Notes: generated by a model from the sequence alone, not told the origin. A stretch of 64,000 nucleotides of DNA from Pyropia yezoensis (GCA_009829735.1 CM020620.1:24216020-24280019), one strand, 5' to 3'; positions 38,808 to 49,610 are shown, counted from the stretch's first letter. Made by a program: numbers and translations.

Positions 38808-41693
38808 GGCCGGCGTGCGGCCGGGGGGGGGGGGGGGGGGGGGGGGGGGAAGCGCAGGGGGGCGGCGACGACCCACCGCGGCGGCCGGCGCGGTGTCGCG
38901 GCAGAGGCCTTGGGGGTTGACGTTCCCCACGCGTCTGCCGCCACGAGCGGTGCACGCTGAGCTGGCGGCGTGGATCAACAGGCGAGTTGTATGCAGCCGG
39001 CGGTGGGTCCGTGCGGGGCCCGGGCCACTACTTCACGCCCGCTCCAACACCCCATCGCCGCGCCGCGTCGCGGCCGGCGTGTCCTCCGCCCTTGACTTGG
39101 AAGCTGTCGGAAGGACGTCGCGGGGTCGTCCATCCCCCTCCCCCCCGCCCCCGCCCCCCCGCCCGTCCCCCTCCACCCCGTCGGTGTGTGGGGAGTGTGG
39201 GCGCGCACACCACGCACGCCTTTGGCGGCGGTGTGCGCCGCCGGGGGGGGCTGGCGCCGTCCCGTCCCCCAGCCGCCGGGGTTGGGGGTGTGGGGGGCCC
39301 CTGCTGGCGGCGGCCGGGCATGCAGTGACGCGCCCCCTTTCCCTCCATGCGGGGGCGGGAAGGGGGGCGGCGGGGGGAGGGAGGGCGGTGTGCCGCACAG
39401 TGCTCGTGGCGGACGGCGGCACCGCCGCAGGGGGGGCGGTATCTCCCGACCGGGTGGGGGCGGGGGGGGGGGGGCCGCCGGCACGGCCACTCGGGGCTCC
39501 GGGCGGCTGCCAGTGGGGGGGGTCTGTGTGAGGGCGGTGGCGGTGGTGGTGGCGGCGGCGGTGGCGTCGTAGCCGTCGCGGCGGCGGCCAATGGCAGAGG
39601 TGGCGGCGGTGGGCCAGGGTGGACCCCCTGACGCACAGGGCGTTGAGCGCCCACGCGGTAGACCCCGCGAGTGACGCGCCCGCGCCATCACCGGCGGCTC
39701 ACCCGCCTTGCCCAGCGTCTGTTCGGTTGATACGGGCACGTGCGTCAGCGGCCACGACAGGGCCGGCCAGCAGGGACTGTGCGGTCACCCGCTCCCAGCC
39801 GACGCGGTTGCTGAAAGAAGACGGTCAGCGGCACGCGCGGTCGCGCAGTTGCGGCGGCGGAGGTGGTGGTGGTGGTGGTGGTGGTGGTGAGTGGTGGTTA
39901 TGGCGGTCGCGGCCGCGCCGCAGAGGCGGCACCCACACCTTCGGCGGCAGCGACGACGCGTCCACCCTTGGCGGCAGCGACGGCGCGCCCTCCCTCGGCC
40001 GCAGCGCCGGTGCCGCCACCAGGGCCCCGAATCCCGCCGCTGCGGCCGCGGCCGCCGCCGCTGGCGGCGCAGCGACCAGGCGCGCCCGCCGTGGCACCCA
40101 CGTAGGAAAGACTATGACGACTGCTGGCGGCTGCGGCGGCGGCAGCTGCGGCTGCGGCAGTAGTGGCGGCGGCGGCGGCGGAAAGGCCCCCCTCGCTGCC
40201 ACCGTCACCAACAACTGCGGCGTCGGCGGCGTCTTCCTCCCCAGCGCCACCGCCGCCGCCGCCTTGGCCACCGCCGCCGTTGGTTCCAAGGGGAGACGCG
40301 GGCGTCGAGGAGGCCGCGTCAGAAAGGCTGGCGCGACGCCCGGCAGCAGCGGTAGCAGCAGCGGCGGCGGCGACGGCAGCGGCAACCTCTTCCCCGCCCC
40401 CCGTCGCTACCCACAAACGTGGCGGCAGCGACGGCGGCGGCACCCTCCAACTTCCCGCCGTCACCAGCGTCCGCCAGCGCCGCGGCCGGCCACCACATCC
40501 CCGCCGGCAAGAGCGCCGCGAGACGCCGCGACCGGCGGGGCAGGGCGGCGCGCTCGGCGCCGGTGCCGCCGGCAGTTAACCACGCCACTGACCGGAGCGT
40601 TGCGGCGGCCACAACCACCAGCGAGGCCCCCACACGCGTGCGCCTGTGACGCGGGCGGAGACGGGTCCCAGCAGAGGCGACCCGCCTTTGGCAGCCGCGG
40701 GAGCGGCGCGGCGCGGCCGTCCCCCCCCTGCCTTTTCACCAAACCGTGCCGACGGGCAGGAGGGACACCCGCAACCACCACACTCGGGCGCCGCTGACGT
40801 GGGCAGAGGCGGGCCCCAGCAGGGGCGTCGGGGACCGGCAAAAAAGGGAGCCGTCGCCGTCGCCGCCGCCGCCGCCCCTCATGAGGGGCCGTGACCCCAC
40901 CCGTGGATAAGGGGGGGGGGGGGGGGGGGGGCTTGGCGCCCACGTGCCCCGCTTGGCCGTCACGGCCACGCTCCGTGACGGGGCGTGCCCGCTGCGTGGC
41001 AGTCCCGCTGCCGCAGCTGCCGGTGCCGCGTCGACGGCGGCGTCGGCGCCGCCCACGTGGCCGCGGTAGCCGCACGCCGTGGCATGCGGCCGGCGGCCGG
41101 GCACCGGCCTCGCGGGCCCTGGTCCGCGGCCAGGGGAATGGCGAACCGCGCTACGGAGCCCCGTGTTGGCCGCCGGCGGCACGCCCGCCGGCGGCACGCC
41201 CGCCGGCGGCACGCCCGCCCACGCCCGCCTCTGTCCACGGCCAGGAGGGGGGTGGCGACGACCGCACTGCCGCGCACACCCGCCTCGTTGTCGACGCGCC
41301 GTCCGCCGCCGCCCCCACCTTGTCGGCCTCGTCTGCCCCGTCCCCCCCTCCCAACTGCGACGGGCGAACAAGGGAGTCCGCGCCCCGCCTCCCCTCCGAC
41401 CGCGCCGACGCCAATGCCGCCGTACCCGTCTTCCCGACCGCCGCCGACAGGAGGGCCTCCACAGGGTGGAGGGAGAGGGGGCCTCTCCCGACTTTGGCCG
41501 CACCAGAACGAAGGCATATGGGCGCACCCAGCAGCGCCACGACGGCGGCGGCGCTGCGGGGCGGGGCTCTGCCACCACCTGGGGGCCGCGGCGGCCGCCG
41601 CCGCCAGGCAGCTGCCCCACTGCAGTGGGGTGCAGCCGCCGCCGCCAATGAGGGAGGAGCTGCCGTCGCCGACAGCGGGGGGGGGGAGGCGGC

Positions 41694-41729
<36 letters not shown>

Positions 41730-42063
41730 GTAGACCGCGGGGGCGCCCCGATGCGAGCACTCACACGGCCCTTTGGCGGCCGCCGGGACCGACCCCGCCA
41801 CAGCCGGCGCGGCGGCGGCCGCCGCCACCCCCACCGCCGCACGCGATGCGGTGTGCAGGAGGGCACGGGAGGACCAGCTGCGGCGTCAACGGCATACACC
41901 CCTGCAATCGCCAGGGCGGCCAGTGCAGTGGTGCACGATGAAAAGAAAAAGAAAAGCGCGACAGAAAAGAAATGCCGTCGTAAAAGCGCAAAAAGAGCCA
42001 AAAGTCATCCGCAGCCCTGGGCCGGCAGGGCGCCAACAACAGTGCAGCTACCCCTCCTCCAAG
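38808..42063. other. Low-complexity region without a confident gene
   Basis: This contains long G runs (27 G at 38823-38849), GTG and GCC microsatellites (GGT run about 39859-39892) and a 15-bp GCC-rich triplication (about 41171-41215). Minus-strand 39898-40464 is a mildly protein-like Ala/Gly/Ser frame (RASLSDAASSTPASPLGTN, SSRHSLSYVGATAGAPGRC), and 41151-41834 minus is similar. Neither has a domain or a secure start. An A-rich patch lies at 41940-42000. Confidence 0.35.
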
Positions 42064-42428
42064 AGCCCCAGTCATCGTCACACGTAGCCCTGTACAGGAA
42101 GGGCGCCGTTTAAAGCGCCACCCCACCGCCTACAGAAGCCCCAGTCATCGTCACACGTAGCCCTGGGCAGGAAGGGCGCCGTTTAAAGCGCCACCCCACC
42201 GCCTTCAGAAGCCCCAGTCATCGTCACACGTAGCCCTGGGCAGGAAGGGCGCCGTTTAAAGCGCCACCCCACCGCCTACAGAAGCCCCAGTCATCGTCAC
42301 ACGTAGCCCTGGGCAGGAAGGGCGCCGTTTAAAGCGCCACCCCACCGCCTACAGAAGCCCCAGTCATCGTCACACGTAGCCCTGGGCAGGAAGGGCGCCG
42401 TTTAAAGCGCCACCCCACCGCCTACAGA
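42064..42428 (+). repeat. Minisatellite, five 73-bp units with a central palindrome
   Basis: Units begin AGCCCCAGTCATCG at 42064, 42137, 42210, 42283 and 42356. A sixth truncated start (AGCCCTCAAG) lies at 42429. The first unit differs at CCTGTACAGG versus CCTGGGCAGG, and one unit has CTTCAGA for CTACAGA; otherwise they are identical. Each contains GGCGCCGTTTAAAGCGCC, a GGCGC/GCGCC inverted repeat around TTTAAA. Confidence 0.97.
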
Positions 42429-43790
42429 AGCCCTCAAGACACACCACCGCCAACCTGAGGGCGGCGGTGGTGGTGGCGGCGGTGGTTGTGGTCGTCGCTT
42501 TGTCTAGAGGGGTCAAATAGGGACCTGCCGGCCGCGCTACCCGGGGGACCCGCCGCGGGGGGCGTTGTGCAGTGGGTGGGGTCCTCGGCAGGGCCGTGCT
42601 CCCCAGAGGCTTCCCGCAGCTGTGCCGTTCGGGGGGACTGTGCCGAACTGCAACACGCGCGCGGGCAGCGCTGGTGACGTGGAGAGGGGCCTGACTGGGC
42701 CTTGGCGGCCTCCCCGTTGCTGACCAAAAGGCACGCCTGGTGGGTCAGGGGCACACCACGAGCGGGGGGGGGGGCGCGTGGCGTGGCGCCTCAGCGCCGT
42801 CCCTCCCCTGACCTTTTTGCACAGCCACCGATGCGGCACGCGGCAATAATTTCCTGTTGTCGTGGGCGGCCTCCTTCCCGCCCCCCGTTTGCCGGGCACC
42901 GCCGCGGCCCGTGGCGCACGGGTCGCTGCTGCAGCGGTGCGTCGCTGCGGCAGAAAAAAAATTAAGAGGGGGCAAGCAAGCATTCAGTCAGTGACCGGGC
43001 GGGAGCCTCGCCCGTTCCCGGCGGGCGACCCCCGCTGGCGGGGGGGCGCCCGCCCCGGCCGCTCTACCACACGGTCCCCCCCTGCTGTCCGCAGCCGGCC
43101 CGTCACAACGGCTGTACCCCACTCAGCGCCCCCCCCCCCCAGCCCTCGGCGCTCGTCGCCCGCCGCACTCCTTGGCCGAGGGGTGCACCCTGGCGGCGGG
43201 CGGCAGGTACCGCGGCACCTGCCGCCCGCCACCAGGGTGGTAGGATCGCCCTGCCCTGCCCCGTGCGCCGTCCCTCCCGTGGCGTGGGCGGCCCCCGCAG
43301 GCGCGGCACCCGCTCCTGAGACACGTTCGCCGCGGCCGGGCGCCACATACGCCTGCTGCACCGCACAGGCCCATGTCCATGACCATTGAATTGTTACGAA
43401 TTCAATGCGAGGCGCGGCACGGTGCCAGGCCGCCGCTCCGCGTATGTACTGATCCTCCGGTCGGACCTGCCTCGAATTCCGAGGACGCGCCCCGCAAGAT
43501 GCGTCCGCCGTGTGGGAAAACGGGCCACGCACATCTGACTGCCCGAAGCATCGCCGTGTTAAAGAATGCGGGATGGAGAGGGAACGGGGTGGCGGTGGCA
43601 GACTCGGTACCGGCGGTCCCCGCCGCCACGGTGCCGGCGGCAGTGCCGGCGGTGATAGCGGCGGCAGCGGTGGCACAGGCGGCAACGGCGGCAGCGGCGG
43701 CATCGGCGGCGGCGGCGGCGACACTCACGGGACGCCGCCTTCCCTTCCCCCTCGTGTTCCCCCCAACCGCCTGTGCTACTATTGCCCGCC
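42429..43790. other. Intergenic region with hairpins upstream of the 2OG-oxygenase-like gene
   Basis: This holds a 22-bp near-perfect inverted repeat (43187-43238) and an AT-rich 8-bp inverted repeat ATTGAATT/AATTCAAT (43385-43406). GGC-repeat DNA fills about 43600-43730. No gene is supported. Confidence 0.4.
43187..43238. repeat. 22-bp inverted repeat, one mismatch
   Basis: The left arm 43187-43208 begins ACCCTGGCGGCGG and the right arm 43217-43238 is its reverse complement except for one base, around an 8-nt GC-rich loop. Very stable if transcribed. Confidence 0.9.
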
Positions 43791-44936
43791 ATGCCAGGGA
43801 CAGTACCCGAGACGCAGACCGTTGCAGCTGCGCTACAGGCCGTTATGGCCAGGCACCAGGCACCCCGAGGGGGCGAGGAAGCGGAACAGAAGGGTCCCGC
43901 GGAGGAGGCGGGGGGCGGCCCCACCGCGTCACCGGCAAGCGCTGTACCCGCGTCAAAATCCACGGGGCGCCGGCTGCGGCGCAAGCGGGCGCGCTCCAAC
44001 GCCGCGGCCGCCGTCGCCCTCGGGCCCCGACCGACCGCCCACCCCGAGCTCGCCGTGGTACCGTCGCTGGCCGCCGCGTGGCAAGGCACCCCGGCGGTGC
44101 TGGGCACGGTGCTCAGGGACGATGGCTCGGGCTGGGCCGTGCTGCGCGACGTCGTCCCCGCCGCGGCAGTGTCCCCAGTCTTTGCCGCGGCGCGCAGCAC
44201 GTCCAGGCGGCACGTGCAAGCCCGCGGCCCGCTGCCCATCTTCAACTCCCACTCGATCGAGGAGCGGGACCGGAACAGCGACCGGGAGAGCGACGACAAG
44301 CGCAAGCAGGCGTTGCTTTTTGGCCGCGCTCCGGGCGTCGCCGACATCAAGGGCGCCCAGCGGCGGGTGGCCGGCGTCACGAGCAGCGCGCTCAGCACCA
44401 CGTACGTGCCCAGCCCGCCCAAAGTGTTGGTCTCTGAGCCCGGCGCGCGGCAGCAGCTGCCGCACGCAGACGCCTCGCAGGAGCTGATTGGTGGCAGCCC
44501 GCCGGGAATGGTGAGCGTCCTTTTGGCCGTCGAGGGCGCCACCACCATCATCATCTACCCGTACACGCGGGCGGTTGGGCCACGGCTGGGGGCGTCGAGT
44601 GACGATGAGGCGGCCCCGCGCGGGGCCACGGGGGCCGCGCCCGACGGGGGGGGCGGCGCAGCGGCGTCTGGCGCAGCGCGTGCCCACCGGCTTCTGCGCC
44701 TTACGCCCAGCGCGGCGCCCGTGGTGGTGGTCATCCCCATGGGCGGCTGCGTCATTTTTCGAGGCGACCTCGTGCACTGCGGCGTCAGCAACCCGTCGGG
44801 GTCGACGCATCTGCGGGTGCACTGGTACGTGTCTCGGGCGGACCTCGCGCACGTGCCCTGGGGGGACCACACCCAGTACGTGTCGTTTGCACCTGCACCG
44901 CGGGCTACGCGTAGCCCGCAAGCTCTAGGTTCGTAA
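43791..44936 (+). CDS. 2-oxoglutarate/Fe(II)-dependent oxygenase-like protein
   Basis: The product is 381 residues from the ATG at 43791; the frame is open further upstream but without ATG. The N-terminal ~90 residues are Ala/Arg-rich with an NLS-like RRLRRKRAR. The C-terminal part fits a double-stranded beta-helix. H225-x-D227 (LPHADASQ) is followed by a strand VSVLLAVEGATTIIIYPY, an Ala/Gly-rich insertion, VVVVIPMGGCVIFRGDLVHCG with distal H329, and R342 in HLRVHWYV. That HxD...H...R order is the metal- and 2-oxoglutarate-binding signature of the superfamily (prolyl hydroxylase/PHYH-like). The substrate cannot be read from sequence. The middle region contains a charged stretch (EERDRNSDRESDDKRKQ). 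Confidence 0.65.
   Translation: MPGTVPETQTVAAALQAVMARHQAPRGGEEAEQKGPAEEAGGGPTASPASAVPASKSTGRRLRRKRARSNAAAAVALGPRPTAHPELAVVPSLAAAWQGTPAVLGTVLRDDGSGWAVLRDVVPAAAVSPVFAAARSTSRRHVQARGPLPIFNSHSIEERDRNSDRESDDKRKQALLFGRAPGVADIKGAQRRVAGVTSSALSTTYVPSPPKVLVSEPGARQQLPHADASQELIGGSPPGMVSVLLAVEGATTIIIYPYTRAVGPRLGASSDDEAAPRGATGAAPDGGGGAAASGAARAHRLLRLTPSAAPVVVVIPMGGCVIFRGDLVHCGVSNPSGSTHLRVHWYVSRADLAHVPWGDHTQYVSFAPAPRATRSPQALGS
44900..44919. repeat. 20-bp perfect palindrome at the 3' end of the oxygenase-like gene
   Basis: GCGGGCTACGCGTAGCCCGC is a perfect palindrome centred on ACGCGT, 15 bp before the stop codon. It could form a hairpin in the mRNA 3' end or be coincidental coding sequence (RATRSP). Confidence 0.9.
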
Positions 44937-46282
44937 AAAAAAACGAAGTGAATGGCCAGCGATATCCCGTACGTGATGACGCGTCATGGTCCTTGTGAGT
45001 GTACCGTCAATGCTGATCGGTGGCGGTGGGGCGCGCGCGCCGCCGCGCGTCCGCGCGGCTCCTGCGACGGGCCCGTCGCGCGCGTGGCCGCTGCCGCGGG
45101 AGGGGTCTTCCCGCCGCCGCCGCCGGCCCCAACACGAGACGCGGGCGGCGCACCGCGGGGGCGGCCCCCGGCGCCGCCGCGGCCCGCCGCTGCTGCCGCC
45201 GCCGCCGCCGCCGCCGCCACGGGGGGGGGCAGGCTCGACCAGCAGCCCCTTTTTCGACTTCTGGACCATACAGCCGTTCTCTGAAAAATTGGGATATTTT
45301 TTTTAGCGAACGGCTGTAATAAAGATAAATGCAATATATGTATAATATATATGCAGGGAGAGAGATGTTGTGACGGACGCCGTCCTAACCCCACTCCGTG
45401 CTGCCACCTATGTACGCACTGTACACTGTCGGACCCCGCAACGTCGCCTCTTCTGACTGGCCCTGTCTCGACCAATGGCGTGCAACCGCCCCTAACCCCA
45501 CCCTTTTGGCCCCTATCCTTACCCCAACGTTGAACCGGAACTGTGCTCTCACAAGGCCCCCTGCCTCTTGTCCCGTCCCGAGGGCGCAGTGTCCGCCGTC
45601 GCAAGGTCCGCTGCCGCTGCTACGCGTTGCTCTTGTCCATGGAGGCTCCAGCAGGTGCAACGCAACGGCCACGGACTTGTCCCAGGATAATCAGATGGCT
45701 GCCGAGGGCGCGTGCCCCGACTCTCCGCAGGCAACATTGTCTATTCTGGATGCCAGCGGACGTCTATGCAGTGCCTGTTCCGAGTCCCACCCAGCGGAAG
45801 ACGACCCCGAAAGAGCATTCAAATATGGCGTCGCCGTGTGCTCCTTTCCGACGGTGCGAGCACCGCCGCCTTACGGTTGGTTGTCATTGGAAAGGGACGG
45901 CCATACACGCGGCAGTGGGTACGAAGGGACGGCAATGGACCTCTACAAAGACAGAGGGAGCGGGTGTGCCGAATGCCCGCGTAGCTCTCCGCCCACCTTT
46001 CGCTCTTGGCACCCCGCCCCCCCCCCACCCTCCCCGGCACCGCCACCATCCGCTGCCTTCTTGGCTTTGACCTGCACTGAGAGAGATAACCCTCAGCCAC
46101 CGCCCGGCCGTCGGCTTCCAACCCCCTGCTTGACGCAACTCGCATTCCACCTGTTCCTCGCCTCTGCGCCCAAGATCGCCCTTACCTCTTTCTCCACGTC
46201 CAGTCGCAATCCCTTTTTTGCGGCGCCACGCCCTCCCCGCCCCCCCCTTCGCCGCCAAGCACGCTACTCCCATCTGCAGAAT
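44937..46282. other. Intergenic region, AT-rich hairpin and likely promoter of the secreted Cys-repeat gene
   Basis: The segment 45270-45360 is AT-rich. It holds a 10-bp inverted repeat ACAGCCGTTC (45270-45279) / GAACGGCTGT (45308-45317) and GCAATATATGTATAATATATATGC just after it. AATAAAG at 45318-45324 could be a polyadenylation signal for the upstream gene. The frame of the downstream gene is open back to 45398, but that part has mixed composition, no secretion logic, and precedes a good signal peptide. I treat it as non-coding. Confidence 0.45.
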
Positions 46283-47413
46283 ATGGGTGCCTCTTGGTCG
46301 CTGCGGTGGGTGGCGGCGGTGTCGGTTACGTCGGTCGCTGCGTTGGCAGCTGCCACCACGGCAACGCCAGTTTCGGCGACGACCGCGACGTGGACACAGA
46401 CGCCGACGCCCGTTGGCGGCGGCGGCGGCGGTGGCGGTGGCGTCGGGGCTGAATGCTGTGACTTTGGGTTGTGCGGTCCCATCTCCCGGCCGCCCTGCCG
46501 GGACGGCCTGGTATGCTACACCCCCCCTCCGCCGTCGCCGGGGTCGATCATCGACGGGTGGCCGGGCAAGTGCGTTGTGCCGCCGACGCCGACGCAGGTC
46601 CCGACGCCGACGGCCATCGCGACGCCGACGCCGACGCCTGTTGGCGGCGGCGGCGGCGGTGGCGGTGGCGTCGGGGCTGAATGCTGTGACTTTGGGTTGT
46701 GCGGTCCCATCTCCCGGCCGCCCTGCCGGGACGGCCTGGTATGCTACACCCCCCCTCCGCCGTCGCCGGGGTCGATCATCGACGGGTGGCCGGGCAAGTG
46801 CGTTGTGCCGCCGACGCCGACGCAGGTCCCGACGCCGACGGCCATCGCGACACCGACGCCGACGCCTGTTGGCGGCGGCGGCGGCGGTGGCGGTGGCGTC
46901 GGGGCTGAATGCTGTGACTTTGGGTTGTGCGGTCCCATCTCCCGGCCGCCCTGCCGGGACGGCCTGGTATGCTACACCCCCCCTCCGCCGTCGCCGGGGT
47001 CGATCATCGACGGGTGGCCGGGCAAGTGCGTTGTGCCGCCGACGCCGACGCAGGTCCCGACGCCGACGGCCATCGCGACACCGACGCCGACGCCCGTTGG
47101 CGGCGGCGGCGGCGGTGGCGGTGGCGTCGGGGCTGAATGCTGTGACTTTGGGTTGTGCGGTCCCATCTCCCGGCCGCCCTGCCGGGACGGCCTGGTATGC
47201 TACACCCCCCCTCCGCCGTCGCCGGGGTCGATCATCGACGGGTGGCCGGGCAAGTGCGTTGTGCCGCCGACGCCGACGCAGGTCCCGACGCCGACGGCCA
47301 TCGCGACGCCGACGCCGACGGCCATCGCGACGCCGACGCCCGACGGTGGGGACGGAGGATGCGGCGGCGGTGGCAGTGACCTCGAGGGTCACCGCGTAGG
47401 GGAAAACTGCTGA
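46283..47413 (+). CDS. Secreted protein with four identical six-cysteine repeats
   Basis: The product is 376 residues from the ATG at 46283. Residues 1-32 are a signal peptide (hydrophobic core VAAVSVTSVAALAAATTA). Four near-identical 76-residue units follow: a Gly spacer, the Cys module GAECCDFGLCGPISRPPC-RDGLVCY...GKCV with six cysteines (CC-x4-C-x7-C-x5-C-...-C), and a Pro/Thr linker (PTPTQVPTPTAIATPTPT). The Cys spacing is knottin-like and the Thr/Pro linkers are likely O-glycosylated, so an extracellular matrix or cell-wall protein is the best guess. A Porphyra polysaccharide-binding protein is known with four CBM1 modules, but these modules lack CBM1 aromatic signatures. The last linker is duplicated before the acidic/Gly-rich end. 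Confidence 0.75.
   Translation: MGASWSLRWVAAVSVTSVAALAAATTATPVSATTATWTQTPTPVGGGGGGGGGVGAECCDFGLCGPISRPPCRDGLVCYTPPPPSPGSIIDGWPGKCVVPPTPTQVPTPTAIATPTPTPVGGGGGGGGGVGAECCDFGLCGPISRPPCRDGLVCYTPPPPSPGSIIDGWPGKCVVPPTPTQVPTPTAIATPTPTPVGGGGGGGGGVGAECCDFGLCGPISRPPCRDGLVCYTPPPPSPGSIIDGWPGKCVVPPTPTQVPTPTAIATPTPTPVGGGGGGGGGVGAECCDFGLCGPISRPPCRDGLVCYTPPPPSPGSIIDGWPGKCVVPPTPTQVPTPTAIATPTPTAIATPTPDGGDGGCGGGGSDLEGHRVGENC
46412..47323 (+). repeat. Four 228-bp tandem repeats inside the Cys-repeat gene
   Basis: Units start GTTGGCGGCGGC at 46412, 46640, 46868 and 47096. They differ at only a few bases (for example GACGCCGACGCC versus GACACCGACGCC in the linker), including synonymous sites, which indicates very recent duplication or ongoing gene conversion. 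Confidence 0.97.
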
Positions 47414-48519
47414 GATGCGACGTGCGGCGTGATCCCGCTCCGGACTAGCCAGAATTGGCAGGCGTGATGGCCCACCGTCCGAGCGTGGCACCAGGGGTAC
47501 AACTCGACGGCTGGATGGGAACGTGCCATCGCGGCGACTGTGACGACCCCATAGCGACTAGTGCTGCAGCCCGAGCCCCTGGCACAAGTTCTACTCGGTC
47601 GCGTGCGGGGCCGGAGGAGGCGGGCTCACGGGGAAGGTAGGAAGGCATCTAAAAGTAGTGTGGGCGTGGCGCATGGGGGATGTTGCGCATGTCTTGTTTT
47701 GGGGGGCTCGTAAAGCTCATGGCAATGGGCGGCAGCGCCCACGTGTTCGTGGCGCTGGCCCCCATCCGTGGCTGCAGCTACGCCTAAAGAAAAAACCTGA
47801 CGCGATTCTACGCGGTGGCTGCAGCCAGCTGCAGCTTGGTACTGCGGCCGATCGCACTGGGCGTGTCCGGGGTCGTCTGTCCCATGGGTGAATTTGAAAG
47901 AAGAAAGAGCCACAGGGGATCAGTCAGACACCTGAAATCAGAGCCAGCAGGCCGGGAAGACACCCGTTTTCCGTTGCTCACGTCGCTGCGCTGGTGGAGT
48001 GTGCCGCTCGCATGCTCGGAAGCACGTCTCCGCCAGAGCGCCTCGTTGCTGCCCCGATGCTCGTCAGCAGCGCCTTGCTCCCCCACCCGCACCCGCGGGC
48101 CGCGCCAACTAAGTATCCCCCGATTCGCGCCAGCGTCGTTGGCAGCGGCAGAGGCCGGTGGGGGGGAAGCTGCTGTCGTCTGCCGAGGCAGGAAACGGCG
48201 GCGGCCGTCTTCACCCGCAGCCGTCAACGCTAGCTTCCGCGCCGCTTTTGGCAACGCCGCCGCGCCACGGGCACTCAACCCCCGTACGGCGGGCAGCATT
48301 CAGCGACGGTGGCGGCAGCGGTGGCGGCGGCAGCCACAACGGCAGCCGTCGCCAGCCGTTGTGAGGCCCCCCCCCGGCCCCGCACCTCCCCCCCCCCGAG
48401 CGCTCTTGAGAGCTCGTTGCCGACCGCGACGGGAGGCCCGTGGAGGCCGAATTTATCGCAAAAAACGTGCTCTCTCGCGCCTACGAGCTGCGGATATAAT
48501 TGTTTGTCTCTTTTTCTGA

Positions 48520-48544
48520 ACCATGACGACGAGCACGTCATGGT
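48520..48544. repeat. Perfect 9-bp hairpin ACCATGACG/CGTCATGGT
   Basis: Arms at 48520-48528 and 48536-48544 surround a 7-nt loop. It follows a T-rich run (TTTGTCTCTTTTTCTG) and lies at the start of the AT-rich region. Confidence 0.9.
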
Positions 48545-48644
48545 CGTTCTTCTCATGAAAATAGTAGCTAACAGATATGCCCATGGATGGCACCAATAAA
48601 ATCGATGCATTAATTTAATACAATCAACCATAGTATCACTGTTT

Positions 48645-48735
48645 AGCAACGATGTCTCACTATTAAGCAATGATGTCTCACTGTCTTATAGCAACGATGC
48701 CTCACTGTTTATCTATCTAGCAACGACGTTTCACT
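48645..48735 (+). repeat. Four degenerate copies of AGCAACGATGTCTCACT
   Basis: Copies start at 48645, 48665, 48690 and 48719 with one to three substitutions (AGCAATGATGTCTCACT, AGCAACGATGCCTCACT, AGCAACGACGTTTCACT). Spacing is irregular (20, 25 and 29 bp), so this looks like clustered sites rather than a simple satellite. Confidence 0.8.
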
Positions 48736-49610
48736 AATTAGGGTTGCCCACGACCTTGCAAGGGATGAGGTCTATTCACTATTTAACCCACTCAGCTTAC
48801 GACCTGCGCGACAAATCGTGCGTTCTGGGACAACCCAGCCACAAAGCGACTCAAACCTGGCTCAGAGCTAAGACGGCCTCACGGAGAGTCCCAGATCTTA
48901 AGCAAGTTGCTCAAAGAGCAGAGTAAACATGTGAAGTACTTGTGCTATTCATTCTTGAAGTGTCAAACTCAGCCGTAGGTTTCTCACCGTTGACGCGCGT
49001 GACACGCCGCGTGACCTTCGCGCGCGCCAGTGGCTTGAGCAATCCCCGATTGCCCTCCGCGCGCGCCGCATCCTTTGCCCCTTTACTCCTTCCTGTCCCC
49101 GCACCAGCACGCTCTGCTTTATGAACTTCTCCTCCTCGGCGCCTGTGATTCGCATAGCATCATGATGCTGAATACCCTTTACGACGCAGTCGCCGCCGAG
49201 CCAGATCTGGAAGACCTTGCGGAGGCTATCTCTGCCGGACGTGCTCTCGAGGGGTGGCATCGGCAGCGCAGTGACGCTGGCTTGGGGGAGTGGGTGTCGA
49301 TGATTGCCAGTGTGGTGGGCGCTGTAGTGGTTTTAAGGTATAAGCGTCTTGCACCCAGATAATACAGAGAACCTTACCGCGGAGAAACACAGGGAGACCG
49401 GTGATGTACGGAGCCCCCAACCGTCTGGCTGTCTAAGACGTGACGAGCACGCACCAGAGCGGCAGTATTCACGCACACACAAGTCTGCCTTCACGAAGGG
49501 GACAAGCAACGAGCACCCCCATGCGCACATACACCCCCCTCACCCCGCACCCAGCGACCCTACACCAGGGTTGATATATTTTGCGAAAGCATCCATCGTT
49601 AGTAAAAAAT

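Noticed and set aside
42064..42428. CRISPR-like array
   Set aside because: The 73-bp units are directly abutting with no variable spacers, in a eukaryotic context. It is a minisatellite.
45398..46282. In-frame N-terminal extension of the Cys-repeat protein
   Set aside because: Mixed-composition peptide preceding a clear signal peptide. The ATG at 46283 gives a sensible secreted protein.
46412..47323. CBM1 cellulose-binding modules
   Set aside because: Cys number and spacing differ and the aromatic/Gln signature of CBM1 is absent.
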